This document shows, piece by piece, positions 1 through 13,189 of a stretch of 64,000 nucleotides of DNA. Origin of the DNA: Manis javanica (taxonomy: Eukaryota > Chordata > Mammalia > Pholidota > Manidae); NCBI RefSeq assembly GCF_040802235.1, contig NC_133156.1, positions 110,266,173 to 110,330,172 on the forward strand, in the 5' to 3' direction. The notes below the pieces were generated by a model. It did not search any database. It was not told where the DNA came from and saw nothing but the letters and a program-made list of their open reading frames with translations. A program made the translations under genes and the position numbers. How positions within the stretch are numbered: the first letter of the stretch is position 1; every line of letters begins with the position of its first letter.

Positions 1-1904
1 AAGATTTTTAATTAATTACATTGTTTTCAATTTATTCAGTGTGCAAATACCACAAATATTATAATACCTGTTTTATTATAATACAGCATATCATATCTCT
101 TTATATGCATATCTCTAATTATAACTATTCTCAATACATTACATTTCCCTAAAATTATTTTCTGTAAACAGCTGCAAATACCTTATTTAACTACAGACTC
201 TGCATTTTCATTAAGTGTGATCTCTGGACTTATTTTTTAAGTTACATTCACAGCATCAGACAAGGCCAATTGACTGCTTCCTTGTGGCAGTAAATGAACC
301 TCCTCAGTCCATGGTGAGCTCCTGGGGAGTCACAGTCACATGTCTGAACAGTCACAAGGGGCGCTGTCTAGAGGTAGTGTAACCACAGGCTGCAGGTTGT
401 CAGGGGGACCCCTTGTCTTTCTGTGGGTCTCTGAACAAGGGAGCAAGGCTGGGGACACCCCCAACAATGCTTCCTGCCTTCCCAATTCTATCTCTGGTTT
501 TGAAAGAATTTATTGTGTAAGAGCAGGGGAAGAAGTGATGGATGATAGGTTTGGCTTGCAGGTTATGGGAGATGACCTTCCTAGTCCACATTGATAAGTG
601 TGTTTATATAATGCCTATTGTGGTGTAAGACCTAAAATTAATATTATGTGCTGCCTTACCACCTAAAGCTGGGAGGACTTCGAATGGCCTAACTGCATCC
701 AGCCACCCACTCTGCTCTCTCAGTCAAGGTCCCCTATCCAAATAACCCTCCTTATCACTGGGACAAGACACAGTGCCTACTTATCCTTTAAGTAGAAAGC
801 TTCAGTTCCCTGCCAGCCCACAGAATTATTTGGACAATCCAATCATATCCTCCTGTAGAATCCAGGAGGCACTCCAACCTCTTGTTACTACAAAGCCTGT
901 CCCCCAGCCCCTGCTCATACACTGTTCACTCTGTTCCCAGGTACAACTCTTGCTCAGCTCTGGTGGGTCAGTATCTTCTTTCCCTGAACAATAAACTGCC
1001 ACCAATCTCATCTTTCCAGTGTTGGGTGCTATGTGCTTGGCCACTCCCATAACCCCAGGGCAAAGTCCCTCCCTCACTAACAAGGTGAAGAGGAGGCAGG
1101 AAAAACGTCTGTGGTTTTCACTTTTTTTCTCTTTAGACTTCATTAACAACTCTATGAGATGTTTCTCATATCCTGTATCCTAACCAATTTTCTGTTCAGC
1201 AGGGTGGGAATGGAAAAAAAGGGCATGTTAAATGTGTTTCATGATCATTTCCAGTTGAAACTTAAGAGATTCCTGTTTTGAACTCCCTACTCATCAAAAT
1301 AAAGTGATGGGAAATTGAGGGCAGAGGGTGGCTTGACAAAGGATAGGCAAGTCCAGTCAGAAGACAGGGATCCATGACGACCATTCACCTAGAATGCTCA
1401 GAAACTGATAAATGATCCCACAAAAAAAGTTTCATCATGTAACAGAGTTGCACAGAGTTGATCAATACTTTACAACCAGCCAAATACATAAATGATGAGG
1501 AATTGTCACATCCTGAACATAACCATGTCATGACATCACTGCCATAGTGCCACTGCGATTATCTATTCTTTGCTACCAATTTGGCCATAGTGACATCACC
1601 AAACATCATGCCACAGGCCACACAATATGGCAAATCATTCCTCAGTTATTACTTTTATGTGATTATTTACATGGCAATCATAAAACAATTGAGTTGGAAT
1701 GTTTTTGCTATTTGGATGTTTTGGTGCTTAGAATCCTTGACACACAATATTTCTTTTGAGTTCTTTCAGTAATTTCTTTTGCAGCCTTGAGCAATGACAA
1801 TTTATGCATCGAAAGTGCTCTCATGTTTATTTAATGTACTCTCACATCATAGGTGAGTCTGGACTGATAATTTATTGACCCCAAAAAATAGAGGTAGTAA
1901 TGAA
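1..1904. other. Intergenic DNA, no gene recognised
   Basis: AT-rich at the left edge (1-240), then ordinary single-copy-looking sequence. The open frames here (for example 340-594 and 826-1149) are short, lack recognisable domains and overlap each other on both strands, so I treat them as chance. No splice-site-plus-domain combination or repeat family stood out. Confidence 0.6.
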
Positions 1905-2020
1905 AACTAGAGACATAAAGCAACTTTTCCCCAAAGGGTACACAGTCAGACATATAGATTCTTGACTCAAAAAGGTTTTCTGGTTCTTAAATCCAGTGTT
2001 CTTTCTACTACTCAGATTCT
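1905..2020 (+). repeat. MIR SINE fragment
   Basis: Matches the 3' half of the ancient tRNA-derived MIR SINE from memory: a run resembling 'gcaacttttcccaaagg..acacagtcag' followed by the 'cttgactc..aatccagtgttctttctact' core. It is heavily diverged and has no poly(A) or target duplication. MIR is shared by all mammals and is not diagnostic of lineage. Confidence 0.5.
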
Positions 2021-2870
2021 CTTAAATTTTGCCTCTTTGTATTTCAGTTCCTCATAAGTTAATTAGACTAGCAAATGTCTGTGGAAAATAGAAATGTTTT
2101 TGTTTGAAGAGGTTTTAGAGATTATCTTGTGTCAACACATATAACAGAAGGAAGATATCAGGTTCCTGGAATAGTAACTATGACTGAGGAATATTCATAA
2201 AAGCACATTGCTAATTGCTTAATATTCTACATGGTCCACTTATATATAATTAAAAACATTTTGAAACTATATTCTGTTGCACATAATATGTCTAAAATAC
2301 TTTCCATACTGAAGTTCTAGTTTGCAAAGTGTTAAACAAGAACTAGAAACTGAAAAGCCTTTGTGGTTAAGAAAGTTCATAGACATTACCCCTGCATAAA
2401 GATAGGAAAATTAAAATAGGATAGAGTTTTAGAAGCTGCTTAGTCTAATTAAGCTGGCCAATGGGGCTTCATCCCTATCCATGTAGTGCTAGAGACAGTA
2501 TCTCTGAAACATATTCCTATCTGACTCTCCTATCTGTCCTTCTTAGGGCACAAAAGGACACCAGTTTTCCCTGGGTTTCCCCCCAGGACTAGAATGATGA
2601 TCCTTAACACTCCCCAGCACTTTGATTCAGAGTGTTTAGGAAATTACAATACCAGCTGTTATTTAGACTTGTTGATGGCCCTCAGCTGCACAGTAGGACA
2701 AGCTTAGAGAATGAGAAGGAGGGTTAACATCCTTGGCCTTTGGTGTTCTCTGTTCTTTGGTTAGTACAATGTCAAATTTTCTGTCTTATAATTCCATGAC
2801 AATGACTTTTGTACTGAAATGATTATGATCTATTCTACAAGGACTTATATTCCTGATCAATACAGAGTAA
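2021..2870. other. Intergenic DNA, nothing recognised
   Basis: AT-rich sequence without an ORF above about 60 codons. I see no repeat I can name and no regulatory motif cluster. Confidence 0.5.
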
Positions 2871-2874
2871 CAGC

Positions 2875-5370
2875 AACTAGATTTATATTCCTACCTGAGA
2901 CAGCTGAAAAAAATCTGAGCAAAATATTGAAACAATAATGCTTAAGGTATTAGACATCAGGCAACAAAGGACAATGATCATCAAGAGATGGGAAACAAAT
3001 GAGATGAACATGACGATTGCCCAGAAGCTTTTTCTACTGCATGGGAAAAGTTTCTAGGCTGTAGCACTGAGGTAGAGAACCAAGGCAGAGTCCAGCTCCT
3101 CAGCAGAGTTGAGGAGACAGAGTCCAGAACCCAGTGAAACTGAGGCACCTAGGGTTTACAAGTCAAAGTACCAAAAAGAAGAGAGCCGCACAGAGACATA
3201 ACTCCAGACCATTAAAGAGGGTCCTTTTTGAGTATTCAGTTGAGTATCAATCAGTGCATACATATGAGGAAGCTACCCAAGCCACCAGAATGGATTAGAG
3301 GGAACAGTCCTCAGACTTAACACAGGCCTGAAAAAAGTGCCTGTTCACAAAAGCCCTAGTGGGAAACCTCATGATTCAGGTAGAATTAAAGAACTATGAA
3401 GAATATTGCCTCAGTAGTGGGGATAAATTTAGCCCTATGCTAAAGGCAGCTCCAGTTGAGCCCAACACAACTTAAAGCAAGAGCAGATGGATCAAATTGT
3501 TTCCAACTAACTTAACTGCACCCAGAACAAAGCTCAATAATATTTACAGGAAATCAAAAACATCTAGCAGTCAAAGAGGTAAAATTCACAACACCTGGCA
3601 TTCAATAAAAAATTACTAGACATGCAAAGAAACAGGAAAATAAGACCCCTGATGAGGAGAAGACTCAATCAAAACTGACCCTGAAATGGCACAGGTGACA
3701 GAATCAATCAACAAAGACATTAAAACAGTTATTATGATTACATTCCGCATGTTCAAGAAGCTGTAAGGAAGATTAAACTTGTTAAGTACAGACATAGAAG
3801 CTATATTTTTAAAGGTCCAAATTGAAAATCTAGAGATGAAAATTACAATGCTTAGATAAAAAATACTCCAGATGGGATTACTAGCAGAATTGACATTTCT
3901 GAAGACATTGCAGAAGATTAATGGACTTGAACACAGGGCAAAAAGAAAAAAGAAAGACAGGAAACACTACTGAACAGGACTGAACAAATAAACAGAATAA
4001 CTGAACTGTGGGACAATTCAAGCAATCAAATACATGAGGTAATTAAAGTATGTAAATGAATGGTGGTGAGGCTGAAAAGCTATTTGAAGAAATAATGGTC
4101 AACACTTCCCTAAATTGATGAAAGCCACATATCCAGAAAAATCAACAAACCTCAAGTTCATGAAACAGGTAGAAATCTGTACGTAGGCACAACATAATCA
4201 AATTACTTAAATCCACTATGAGAGAGAAAATCCCAGAGCAGCCAGAGAAAAAGACATGTTATAGAGAAACAAAGGCACATTTCCCATCAGATTTCTCTCT
4301 GGAAACAATGCAGGCTAGAAGATAGTGGAGCAACATCTTTAAAGCACTGGCAAAAAGAAAATCATCAACCTGAAGTTTTTATTATCCAGTGGGAATATCT
4401 TTCAAAAATGAAGGCAAAATAAAGACTTTTTCAGAAATATAAGAGCTGAAAGAACTCATCAGCAGCAGACCTACACTAAAAGAAATTCGAAATGAAGATC
4501 TTCTGGTACCAGATAGACATCTAGATCTACATAAAGGAAAGAAGAGCACCAGAAGTAATCATTATATGAGTAAATATAAGAACTATTTTATTATTTAAAT
4601 TTCCTTAAAAGATAACCCACTTTTTAAAGCAAAAATCACAAGGTATGTAAAGTTTTAGTTTTTGCTTTAAATAGTAACAATGCATTGTGAGATGTGTAAC
4701 ATATAAAGAAATAAGATAAATGACAACCACAGCACAAAGGCTAACAAGGGATTAACAGAAGTGTAGTTTTGTCTGATTCTTCTTATATGCATATTATATG
4801 CACATGGGTATAATAGTAATTGAAGGTAGACTGTAGTAAGTTAAAAGTGCATACTAAATGCCATAAAGTAACCATATCAGAGAATTACATACAATAAACC
4901 AACAAATGAGAGAAAATTAAATTATTAAAAATATTAAATCCAAAAACAGGAAAAGAGGAAAAAAGGAACAACGAATAGATGGGACCGAGAGAAAACAAAT
5001 AGCACAATGATAGATTTAAACTCAACTTTACCAATAATCACATTAATTACAAATGGTCTAAACACTATTAATTACAAACAGTCTTAAAATGTAGAGATTG
5101 CCAGATTGTTTTTAAAAAAAAACAAGATCCAACTATATGCTGCTCATAAGAAGACAACTTTAAATGTAAAGATATAAATTGGTCAAACGTAAGAGAATTG
5201 AAAAAGATATACCCTCTAATGCAAATCCAGAGAAAGGCTACAAAGAGTGACTATATCAAAGTAGCAAAGAACATTATCAGGGACAAAGAGGACCAGTGAC
5301 AAAGGGATCATCTTACTAAGATGACATCAATCTTGCATCAAATGGTAGAGTTTCAAAATTACGCAGCTAA
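2875..5370 (+). mobile_element. Old, decayed L1 (5' UTR/ORF1 into start of ORF2)
   Basis: A-rich sense-strand L1 sequence. About 3600-4560 resembles the ORF1 region of ancient L1s (phrases such as 'gcagccagagaaaaagacatgt' and 'caatgcaggctagaagatagtgg'). About 4960-5370 resembles the start of the ORF2 endonuclease region ('aatcacattaattacaaatggtctaaac', 'attatcagggacaaagagg'). Both frames are riddled with stops and indels and no ORF survives. Divergence is much greater than in the two large L1s further on, which fits an L1M-type age. No 3' end, poly(A) or target duplication is visible, so the right boundary is approximate. Confidence 0.7.
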
Positions 5371-5439
5371 TCAGGCCTACAAACAGAGGATCTAGGCATG
5401 AAATTTAGAAGCCAACTGAAAGTCCTGAACAAACGATAA

Positions 5440-5665
5440 GCCAAATTTTCATGCCAAATGACTAGTTTCTGAATCCCATTTAAATTCCCAGTATGTGGTA
5501 CTTCATAGTATCTATGCACAGCTTCATTACAACATTTATTACATTATATTCTAATTAGTTGTTCAGAGTTGTTTATGGATTTATCTTTGTCACCAGATGG
5601 TTATCTCCTTAGGGTAGGGACCCATGTCAGACATATGGAGCTAAATAAATATTTGCAACATTAGG
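5440..5665 (+). repeat. L2 LINE 3'-end fragment
   Basis: Resembles the L2 3' end: 'acatttattacattatattctaatta', then 'ggttatctccttagggtagggacc' and finally 'ctaaataaatatttgcaa', close to the usual L2 closing motif of 'caataaatgtttgttgaa'. It is diverged and non-coding. Confidence 0.55.
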
Positions 5666-5674
5666 ACGATAATA

Positions 5675-5830
5675 ATATCCACTTATTCAGGCAAGCCTTT
5701 GCAACTATAACATCTAAGGTTCACCTAAGGCTCATCCCAATTCTCTGCTATGGATAGGGTATGTATTATCCTCATTTCACAGAAGAGGAAGCTGAAATAG
5801 AATAAGAAATTGCCCACATTTTATTTAAAT
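5675..5830 (+). repeat. MIR SINE fragment
   Basis: The core 'tattatcctcatttcacag' followed by 'aagaggaagctgaaa' is the MIR core domain on the plus strand. Confidence 0.55.
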
Positions 5831-6125
5831 ATTGTGCTGTTGAGTTAGTCATTCCATTTTCTGTACTCCGTTTTAATCATAACTTGGAAATGATTCAATT
5901 TCCAAACATTAAGTCACTTCATAAAGCAGTTGGTGCTTGCTATATATAACTTCCTTCTTCCATTTTTAGGTGTGTGAAGTCCAAACACATCTCTAGGTAA
6001 ATTTATGAAAGTGTAGATTTTAGAGTCACAAAATTGCTATAAAGTCTTGATTTTAAAGACTATAGATATTTAAATTTTTTTCACTACATTATGTGACCAA
6101 GCTTTTGCATCTCATGTAGCTCTAT

Positions 6126-6487
6126 GTTATGTTCGGAATGTTTGAGTCCCCCTAAAATTCATACACTGAAGCTCTAATCCCCAGTATGATAGTATTTAGA
6201 GATGGACCCTGTGGGATGTAATTAGGATTAGATGAGATCAAGACAGGGCTTTGGTCTGCTGGAAATAGTGCCCTCATAAGAGGAGACACTAAAGAACTTG
6301 CTCTTTCCTTCTTTCCATCATGTAAGGTCACAGTGAGAAGGCAATTGTTCTAGAGACAGAAAGAACCTGACCATGCTGGCACCTTGATCTCAGAATTTCA
6401 GCAGCCAAACTGGGAGAAACTTAAGTATCTGTTGTTTAACCCTCTAGTTTGTGCTACTTTGTTATAGCAGCCCAAGCTGACCAATAC
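6126..6487 (+). mobile_element. MaLR-type solo LTR (MST/MLT1-like)
   Basis: Starts 'tgttatgttcggaatgtttg' and runs through 'gtccccctaaaattcataca', 'gaagctctaatccccag' and 'gtgccctcataagagg' to 'gctgaccaatacatt'. This is the full order of an ERVL-MaLR LTR as I know it. Flanks 'ctcta' and 'ttcta' could be a decayed 5-bp target duplication. No internal retroviral sequence is attached, so it is probably a solo LTR. The exact subfamily is uncertain. Confidence 0.7.
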
Positions 6488-8924
6488 ATTCTAAGTAACA
6501 GATTTTTAAAATCCTGTATGAATGATTCTACTCTGCTACTATCAAATGTAATGATTAAAGAACTACAATAGCATCTATAGAAATTGAATCCACCATATGG
6601 GCCTAAGCACTGTAAACAACATATAAATTCTTTCTCCCAAATGACCATGCATATTGTTCTTCTCAAAGATTCCATTCTGAAAGCTAATAACTTTACTTCT
6701 CTACGTCTGATTCCTAATGTGGGATTTAATTATCAAGGTTCTATTAGGCCAGGAAATAGGAAAACCATTTCCTTATTCTTTGATCCTATGCCCTGCTTTC
6801 AAAACAAGAATAATACCAGAGTGCCTTATGAATTCCCACTTGTGGGTGCATGTTCTCTAGATTTACTTGGATTTTCAGATTGCTGTGGTCTGCAGGCTGG
6901 AGTTCATGATGGTGATGAAGAACCTGCCCCAGGATAAGCTGCTCTAGCCAAAAGGTGCTGCCTCTGCTTGTGGTGGGAATATCTGCTGTGCCCAGGAATT
7001 TTAAATCCTTTTCAAGTAAAAAGGTGCAGTGTTGATGGAGAAAAAGATTCTTGATCTTTACTCTGTAAGAAATAGGTCCTATGGCTTTTTCATTAAACAT
7101 TTTCCAGAAGACCAGTAGAACTTCTCCATCAATATGGTAATATTTTCATCAGTCATGTAGAAGCCATATGTCATGTGTCATCTACAGGGCTTGTGGATAT
7201 TTTACATTTTGGTTGTAAACAGAGAAAACTAATAATGGGAACAAACACTGGAGACAGGAAATAAGTTGAGCCTAGAAAGAACTGTGAAACAGCTCCCCCC
7301 TACCTCTGCTGTACCCTTGTCCGCTCCCCCGGCTCACTCACCAGGACCCCGACACCCATATAGTGATTGGGCACTAATGACCCATGGTCCTGACCACCTT
7401 CCCTCTTAAAATCAATTACTTTTGGGTCAAATCCCTTTAGAAAGTTGATCTGTTTCCATAATTATCCAGTTATCTTCATAGTAAACACATAAACCAGGGA
7501 CTTGCAAATGGAAGTCGAGATGTTTGAGACCAACTGACATGTTTGGTTTGAGAAATGTATTATGACTAAACTTATATATATTTTATTTTAAAATGTCTTT
7601 GCATCTATTTCCTATACTCTGCCTGCTTTGGGCATTAACTTCCAGGCTTCTGTAGCAAATGGGAATTATGATTGGTGAAGCTAATCACTGCTGCTGTGTA
7701 AATAAGTTTCAGTGAAATGTTTCAACCTTTTGCTAAAGGTTCCTGAGAGGTAATGCTAATTTGAAAGTGCCCATGGAGTAATGCTAAGTAATTTCAGTGA
7801 GAGGGAGACTCTTAGACCTGATGCAAGAGTGTGGAAGAAATAGCTTTGGTTAGATAATATTTAAGTTTATCAGTGCACATTCACATATGGCCAGCTGAAT
7901 TTAGGTGGTTTTATTTGATCTATTTTAGAACTTAATCAAGTTTCATAGAATGGAGACACAAACTATTTGTTACATTTCAAATTAATACAGCAATTAATTA
8001 TTGCTTAGATTACACATACCAGGAGGGACTAATGGCAGTTTTGTTTTGGTAAAGTAGTGTAAAAGGAAAAGTAAAAGACTGGGAGTAGGTGCATGGTCTG
8101 TTCTGGTTCAGTGAAACAAATAATCAGGAGAGGCCAGGTCCAGTGTCTGCAGAGTCTTTCATTCTATAAAGGGTTTCAGAGTGTTTAAAGACAGAAATAC
8201 ATCTCTTCCTCTTTCTTCTCTTCTTTTTCTTTTTAAAATTGGTCTGTGGTTTTGGACAACTTATTATTTGTAAGAACTTTTACAAACTGTTATATAGAAA
8301 AAAGAAATAGATCGGTTATGTATGAAATTTCTGCCATATTTGTCTGCTCCTTATTGTCCCAGGCTTGGCAGACCTATGGAGCTCAGTGGGAAGAAAAGCT
8401 CTCCCAGTTCCTACTCCCTTGTTCTCTTGTAGACAAAGATCTTGGAAAGACAGGCATTGGCAGATGGCTGCTCTGCAAACAAATAAGGCAGGGGACCCAA
8501 TGGAAGTTCGTGGCAAATGCCTCCCAGCAATGCCCTCAATTTTAAGTGATCATCAAAAACAAAACAAAAAGATCTCTAATTGAATGTTTTCTTTCATAGG
8601 TTGAAACTCCAATCACCACAACACAGGGAGCTTAAAGCAATAGAGTAGGAGTGGGATTATTTTATAGCATGATTTAAATTACCAATAAGCCAATTCCTAC
8701 ATCAAGTCTGCAGAGCATCAGGATCCATTTGTCTGGGCTCCAGTCAATTAACATGCCAAAATGGTCTTAAAAAAAAAAAACACAACCCACCAGATGTTGG
8801 AAATCAGAAGGCATAACATTTAGACAGGAGGACTGATGGTGCATATAGTGGAATGAAAATTGACCCAAGAGGCAGAGTTCTTCGGCTGGTAACTATTTGA
8901 TTCTGTTCTAGATGGTAAGATCTA
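6488..8924. other. Intergenic DNA, no gene recognised
   Basis: Contains the overlapping opposite-strand frames 6584-6937 and 6786-7100 and short frames near 8246-8583. None has a recognisable domain, and both-strand openness in the same place argues for chance. An A-run lies at about 8769-8780. No named repeat is recognised. Confidence 0.55.
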
Positions 8925-9075
8925 TGAGTCTAGGACCTATAATTTTCTTCCTCCCTCCCCCCGCTTTCTTCCTTCTTTTTCTTTATTTTTATCACCAATT
9001 GCATCCTGGCCCATGCTATTCTGTTCACATTTCCTCTCCAATGTAGTAAGTGCTCAATAAATGATTGTTCAATGA
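8925..9075 (+). repeat. L2 3'-end fragment with pyrimidine-rich tract
   Basis: 'gatggtaagatctatgagtc' followed further on by 'gtaagtgctcaataaatga' matches the L2 3' end. Between them (about 8942-8990) is a C/T-rich low-complexity tract. Confidence 0.55.
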
Positions 9076-10403
9076 CAGGATGAGAGAACAAACTCTAATA
9101 ACAGCATGACAATCACCACAACACATGCTTTAAGGTTTTCAAAGCCTTTTTCACACACATTATCTCACTTGAGAAGCAAGCAGGGCAGGAACAGAGGGAG
9201 GTACGGTCCATTCTCAGGATGCTGCTCCACCAGCTGTAGATAGAATCTGCTATCAGAAGAACAGTGCTTGGACAAGCTGCTGGGGCTAGTGTGGAATTCA
9301 ATGAATGGAGCCTGTGAGGTGCTTCCTGTGAAGCATACCCTTGGGGATGGGTTTTATATATATAATACATACATATTTTTATGAACTCTGCATGAAATAG
9401 AAGGTAAGAAGGAAATGGCTAGGGAAGGGCTAAAGGGGACATATGTGAGAAGTTTGTAAAAAGGCAATAGTCAGGAAAGAGTAAGTAGCTAAAATAAGCT
9501 AATGGGTGGATAGGGAGGAAATAATATTCAGTAGTGAAATAGGTAAGATAATACCTAGAGAGAAAACAGGAAGGATAATGTTGAAGAAAAAATGCCAACT
9601 GCAGAAGGTCAGAAAGTCATTTTAAAGAAGGAGGTTAAGGATCAAGGATGATGACAATACCTTTTCCATGCCATTCTTGTGAATTAAGTTTGATTTGTGG
9701 ATGCACTTAGTTGCCTGGATGAAAGACAAATGCACAGTGCTGATATATTTTCTTCCTTTATTTCACCTTGACATCTATCATTACTGTTAAGGAGGCATGA
9801 ACATGGAAAACCACTTAGGGGAAGTTAAGACAGAGGTTCTAAGGTGGAAAGGAAGGAGGCCACGGGACCCACCAGCCTTCCTTTTTTGGGTCTCAGAGTA
9901 AAGCTAGTCTTTGGCAGTGTTAATCCCGCCTCACTTCCTCGTTACTCAGCTGTATGCACTTGATTCTACAAACTGTAGTATCCAGAGCCTGTTGAGAGAG
10001 AGAGGGAGTGAGGGAGAGATTGAACAGTTGAATGGTAGATCGAGTTCCATCCTTCCATTTGGAGAAAAGAATTCTTTCTTGGGCCCTGCCATGCATTTCA
10101 TTACCGTCCTCGCCTTCTTGATTCTCTATTTCTATCTCCTCCATCTCACTTTTTGTTCACTCTTGAACCCTCTTGTTCCACTGGAGATGTTCTTTGTCAC
10201 TCCAAAATATTTTGCTTGGAGTCTTTTATTGCATCTTTCATTTTCTGCATGAACTACTATTATTTGGGCATATACTTCATCTATTGTGTATATAATAGAT
10301 TACAGATATCACATGGCACAGATCCTTATCTATGGGGATTAACTGCATTCATTTCTGACTCTCCAAGGCACTGCTCAGTGTTTTGTATATAGTATGTACA
10401 TAC
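9076..10403. other. Intergenic DNA, no gene recognised
   Basis: A weak MIR-like core may lie at 9130-9190. The opposite-strand pair of frames at 9911-10252 and 9920-10144 shows no domain. A GA-rich patch is at about 9995-10020. Nothing else is supported. Confidence 0.5.
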
Positions 10404-10425
10404 TATATATATATATATATATATA
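10404..10425. repeat. (AT)n microsatellite
   Basis: About eleven uninterrupted AT dinucleotides, read directly from the sequence. Confidence 0.9.
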
Positions 10426-10550
10426 ATGTCAATAAATATTTGTTGCTCTGAATTGCTAAAATCACATTACCCTTGACTATTTAGAGACATTCGCCTCTTC
10501 TTTTTCCTTCCCTCCAAAATATGTCACAGGAAGGAAAAAAATTCCTTTAT

Positions 10551-11953
10551 CTAATATAATCTTAGGAAGAACAATCCCAAATGAATATTCTAACATCACA
10601 ATTATCAAAACTGGAAAAAGAAGAACAAATGAGGCCTAAAGTCAGCAGAAGGAGGGACATAATAAAGATCAGAGAAGAAATAAACAAAATTGAGAAGAAT
10701 AAAACAATAGCAAAAATCAACGAAACCAAGAGCTGGTTCTTTGAGAAAATAAACAAAATAGATAAGCCTCTAGCCAAGCTTATTAAGAGAAAAACAGAAT
10801 CAACACAAATCAACAGAATCAGAAATGAGAATGGAAAAATCACAACAGACTCCACAGAAATACAAAGAATTATTAAAGACTACTAAAAACCTATATGCCA
10901 ACAAGCTGGAAAACCTAGGAGAAATGGACAATTTCCTAGAAAAATACAACCTCCCAAGACTGACCAAGGAAGAAACAAAAAAGTTAAACAAACCAATTAC
11001 GAGCAAAGAAATTGAAACGGTAATCAAAAAACTACCCAAGAACAAAACCCCGGGGCCAGACAGATTTACCTCGGAATTTTATCAGACACACAGAGAAGAC
11101 ATAATACCCATTCTCCTTAAAGTGTTCCAAAAAATAGAAGAAGAGGGAATACTCCCAAACTCATTCTATGAAGCCAACATCACCCTAATACCAAAACCAG
11201 GCAAAGACCCCACCAAAAAAGAAAATTACAGACCAATATCCCTGATGAATGTAGATGCAAAAATACTCAATAAAATATTAGCAAACAGAATTCAACAGTA
11301 TATCAAAAGGATCATAGACCATGACCAAGTGGGATTCATCCCAGGGATGCAAGGATGTACAACATTCGAAAATCCATCAACATCATCCACCACATCAACA
11401 AAAAGAAAGACAAACACCACATGATCATCTCCATAGATGCTGAAAAAGCATTTGACAAAATTCAACATCCATTCATGATAAAAACTCTCAGCAAAATGGG
11501 AATAGAGGGCAAGTACCTCAACATAATGAAGGCCATATATGATAAACCCACAGCCAGCATTATACTGAAAAGTGAGAAGCTGAAAGCATTTCCTCTGAGA
11601 TCGGGAACCAGACAGGGATGCCCACTCTCCCCACTGTTATTTAACATAGTACTGGAGGTCCTAGCCACTGCAATCAGACAAAACAAAGAAATACAAGGAA
11701 TCCAGATTGGTAAAGAAGAAGTTAAACTGTCACTATTTGCAGATGATGATACTGTACATAAAAAACCCTAAAGACTCCACTCCAAAACTACTAGAACTGA
11801 TATTGGAATACAGCAAAGTTGCAGGATACAAAATTAACACACAGAAATCTGTAGCTTTCCTATACACTAACAATGAACCAATAGAAAGAGAAATCAGGAA
11901 AACAATTCCATTCACAATTGCATCAAAAAGAATAAAATACCTAATATAATCTT
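10551..11953 (+). mobile_element. Internal L1 ORF2 fragment flanked by a 13-bp direct repeat
   Basis: About 1.38 kb of young L1 (10564-11940), nearly identical to the matching parts of the two large L1s in this window. It begins mid-ORF2 at 'aggaagaacaatccc' and stops mid-ORF2 just after 'aataaaatac', with no 3' UTR and no poly(A). It is bounded by perfect copies of 'ctaatataatctt' at 10551-10563 and 11941-11953. The last L1 bases ('cta') also match the start of the repeat, a 3-base microhomology. The direct repeats imply insertion at a staggered break. The absence of a tail implies internal priming or capture of an L1 cDNA during repair. Confidence 0.8.
10564..11940 (+). pseudogene. L1 ORF2 (reverse transcriptase region), partial and broken
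   Basis: ORF2p normally provides endonuclease and reverse transcriptase for target-primed reverse transcription. This piece covers the region between endonuclease and RT and most of the RT domain. The frame begins at '[16 protein letters not shown]'. Compared with the other copies it carries small deletions at about 10885 (2 nt), about 11355 (1 nt) and at the catalytic site around 11747 (2 nt), so the FADD motif runs out of frame right after the two aspartates. Preserved pieces include '[10 protein letters not shown]' and '[14 protein letters not shown]', typical L1 RT blocks. It is not functional. Confidence 0.88.
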
Positions 11954-12535
11954 CTAAGGATTTATGAAATTCAGTTTATGAACTCATCAATTAAGCATGC
12001 CTCCAAGATTTTGGAGAAGACTGGGAAAAGAAAACAAGCTAAAGTGGGAATATTTCTGCAGAAAAAGGATATACCTTTTACACATACATACATTATGTAT
12101 TATTATATATACACTATATGTTTTAAAAAATTTGTGGTTGTTAATGAGGTAAAACTCATTGAAAAACCTTAGGCCAGAGAGAGTTTAAAGAGTCATAGTG
12201 TGGTTCCTTAAGATTATGACCTAGTTCCTGCTGCCTGTAATAGAAATGGAGAACACAAACCCCTTCAGCTTTGCCGTCACAGCTCTGGGTCTCACTGTCT
12301 GCTTTCAGTGGATGTCCACCTGCTTCTGTTAGCTAACTAGAGAGGTGCCTTTGGCAAGGTGCATTGGCCATATACACACACTTGTGCAATCCAGAACTCT
12401 ACCTGGGCTCCTTGTATCCTCTTTACTGGAGCCCTAGAAGGCACATTTGATATCTAGCTCTGGCTTGGATCAGGGTCCATCTCTTATGCAGGGAGAAGAC
12501 AGAGGAAGCTGTGGAGGCCACCAGAAGTCAGCTTA
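11954..12535. other. Intergenic DNA, nothing recognised
   Basis: Mixed AT-rich then average-composition sequence with no convincing ORF and no repeat I can name. Confidence 0.5.
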
Positions 12536-12539
12536 TAGG

Positions 12540-12640
12540 GTTGTTTCATTCATCTGTCAGTCAATCAGCAAGCCAACTAATCTTTATTGAGCACACACAC
12601 TGTATGTTGTGCATATATGATGCTGCTGCAGGCAGTGGAA
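12540..12640 (-). repeat. L2 fragment (antisense)
   Basis: 'ttcatctgtcagtcaatcag' then 'ctttattgagcacac' is the complement-strand reading of the L2 3' region. Confidence 0.45.
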
Positions 12641-13094
12641 ATAAGGAGTGAGCTCAAAGCCCAGGTGTCCTCAGGCACCCCTAGGCTTAACCCTGGTCTC
12701 CAAACAGGGGTCTCCCTCTTTCCTCCCTCATTCCAGGTCACAAGGTGTTTCTAGCATTTTCACTTCCTCTTCCCTGCTGCTCACACAGGCCAGGTGGTGT
12801 TGTAGCAGCCTAGAGTGTAGTTTTCTTTAAAAGTTAAATTAATAATAACCCTAGGATTATCAAATTCACAGCAAAATGCACTCTTGTGACCTAGGAGCTC
12901 AGCAGTGTGAGTATATTTTAGGCTCCAGAGTGAAGAAAGGAGGAAGGAAAGAGGAAGAGATGGTTTACCATTTGTTTTGACAAGGAGAAAACTAAAATGA
13001 AGAGGTTCACTCAGGCCTGTTGTTTTTTCCTTTTCCTTGAGTAAAATTATATAAAGGCTAATGAAATAGAAAGAATATCCAAATTGGGTTTGCT

Positions 13095-13185
13095 CAGTCA
13101 TTCCTTCAACAAATTTTTTTTTTTATGTGCCTGGCCCGTGCCAGGCCTTAGAAACACAACAGTCAAACAGACAGCCTGTTAGGAC
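13095..13185 (-). repeat. L2 fragment (antisense)
   Basis: 'cattccttcaacaaat' followed by 'gtgcctggcccgtgccaggc' matches antisense L2 ('ttcaacaaatatttattgag..tgtgccaggcac'). Confidence 0.5.
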
Positions 13186-13189
13186 ACCA

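Noticed and set aside
10404..10425. AT repeat as a possible regulatory element
   Set aside because: Simple microsatellite with no supporting context.
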